5,300 bases of DNA from an uncultured Acetobacteraceae bacterium (GTDB lineage Bacteria > Pseudomonadota > Alphaproteobacteria > Acetobacterales > Acetobacteraceae): assembly GCA_937930165.1 (NCBI GenBank), contig CALGVL010000306.1:1-5300 (forward strand), written 5' to 3'. The notes beneath the pieces were generated by a model that did not search any database, was not told the DNA's origin, and was given only the letters and a program-made list of their open reading frames with translations. Made by a program: the position numbers and the translations under genes. This document shows, in pieces, positions 5,289-5,300 of the stretch. Each line of letters opens with the position of its first letter. Position 1 is the stretch's first letter.

Positions 5289-5300
5289 AGATCGGAAGAG
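5289..5300 (+). other. Illumina adapter remnant at the contig end
   Basis: AGATCGGAAGAG is identical to the first 12 bases of the common Illumina adapter, and it sits exactly at the end of the sequence. In the metH frame it would encode LFRS just before the conserved IRVLLGGAA stretch, and it does not help the protein match. This is technical sequence, not genome. Confidence 0.88.

Overview
This is a very GC-rich bacterial window (about 70 % by eye, with G/C at most third codon positions). The protein sequences look alphaproteobacterial, most like Rhodospirillales/Acetobacteraceae (Roseomonas-type). That placement is inferred from residue patterns, not from a search. The window is a contig end: bases 5289-5300 read AGATCGGAAGAG, the start of the standard Illumina adapter, so the last 12 bases are probably not genomic.

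Layout, left to right. (1) 1-138, minus strand: the first 46 codons of rplM (ribosomal protein L13), with a sigma70-like promoter at 175-203 and a 14-bp palindrome (228-241) upstream. (2) 285-3788, minus strand: a compact four-gene cluster transcribed from right to left. Its order is a CDF cation-efflux transporter gene, tonB, a PduO-type cob(I)alamin adenosyltransferase and a YegS/BmrU-type lipid kinase. The junctions are a 4-bp GTGA overlap, an 11-bp gap carrying a strong Shine-Dalgarno sequence, and another GTGA overlap, so one transcript with coupled translation is likely. The CDF gene carries an in-frame TAG at codon 207 that separates its membrane domain from an otherwise intact cytoplasmic domain. 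(3) 3789-3980: a divergent intergenic region with no convincing gene or promoter. (4) 3981-4184, plus strand: a 67-residue protein with two DnaJ-type CxxCxGxG motifs. (5) 4197 to the right end, minus strand: the C-terminal part of cobalamin-dependent methionine synthase (metH), covering the end of the B12-binding domain and the whole AdoMet activation domain. The small gene and metH converge on a perfect 8-bp-stem hairpin (4181-4200) that contains both stop codons.

Functionally there is a loose cobalamin theme. TonB powers outer-membrane uptake of B12 (among other ligands), the adenosyltransferase makes adenosylcobalamin, and MetH uses methylcobalamin. This link is inference: TonB serves many receptors, and metH is not in the same operon. 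I see no mobile element, CRISPR array, RNA gene or defence system. The most notable items are the amber-interrupted transporter gene, the small zinc-finger protein with its shared hairpin terminator, the repeat-rich TonB linker and the adapter tail.
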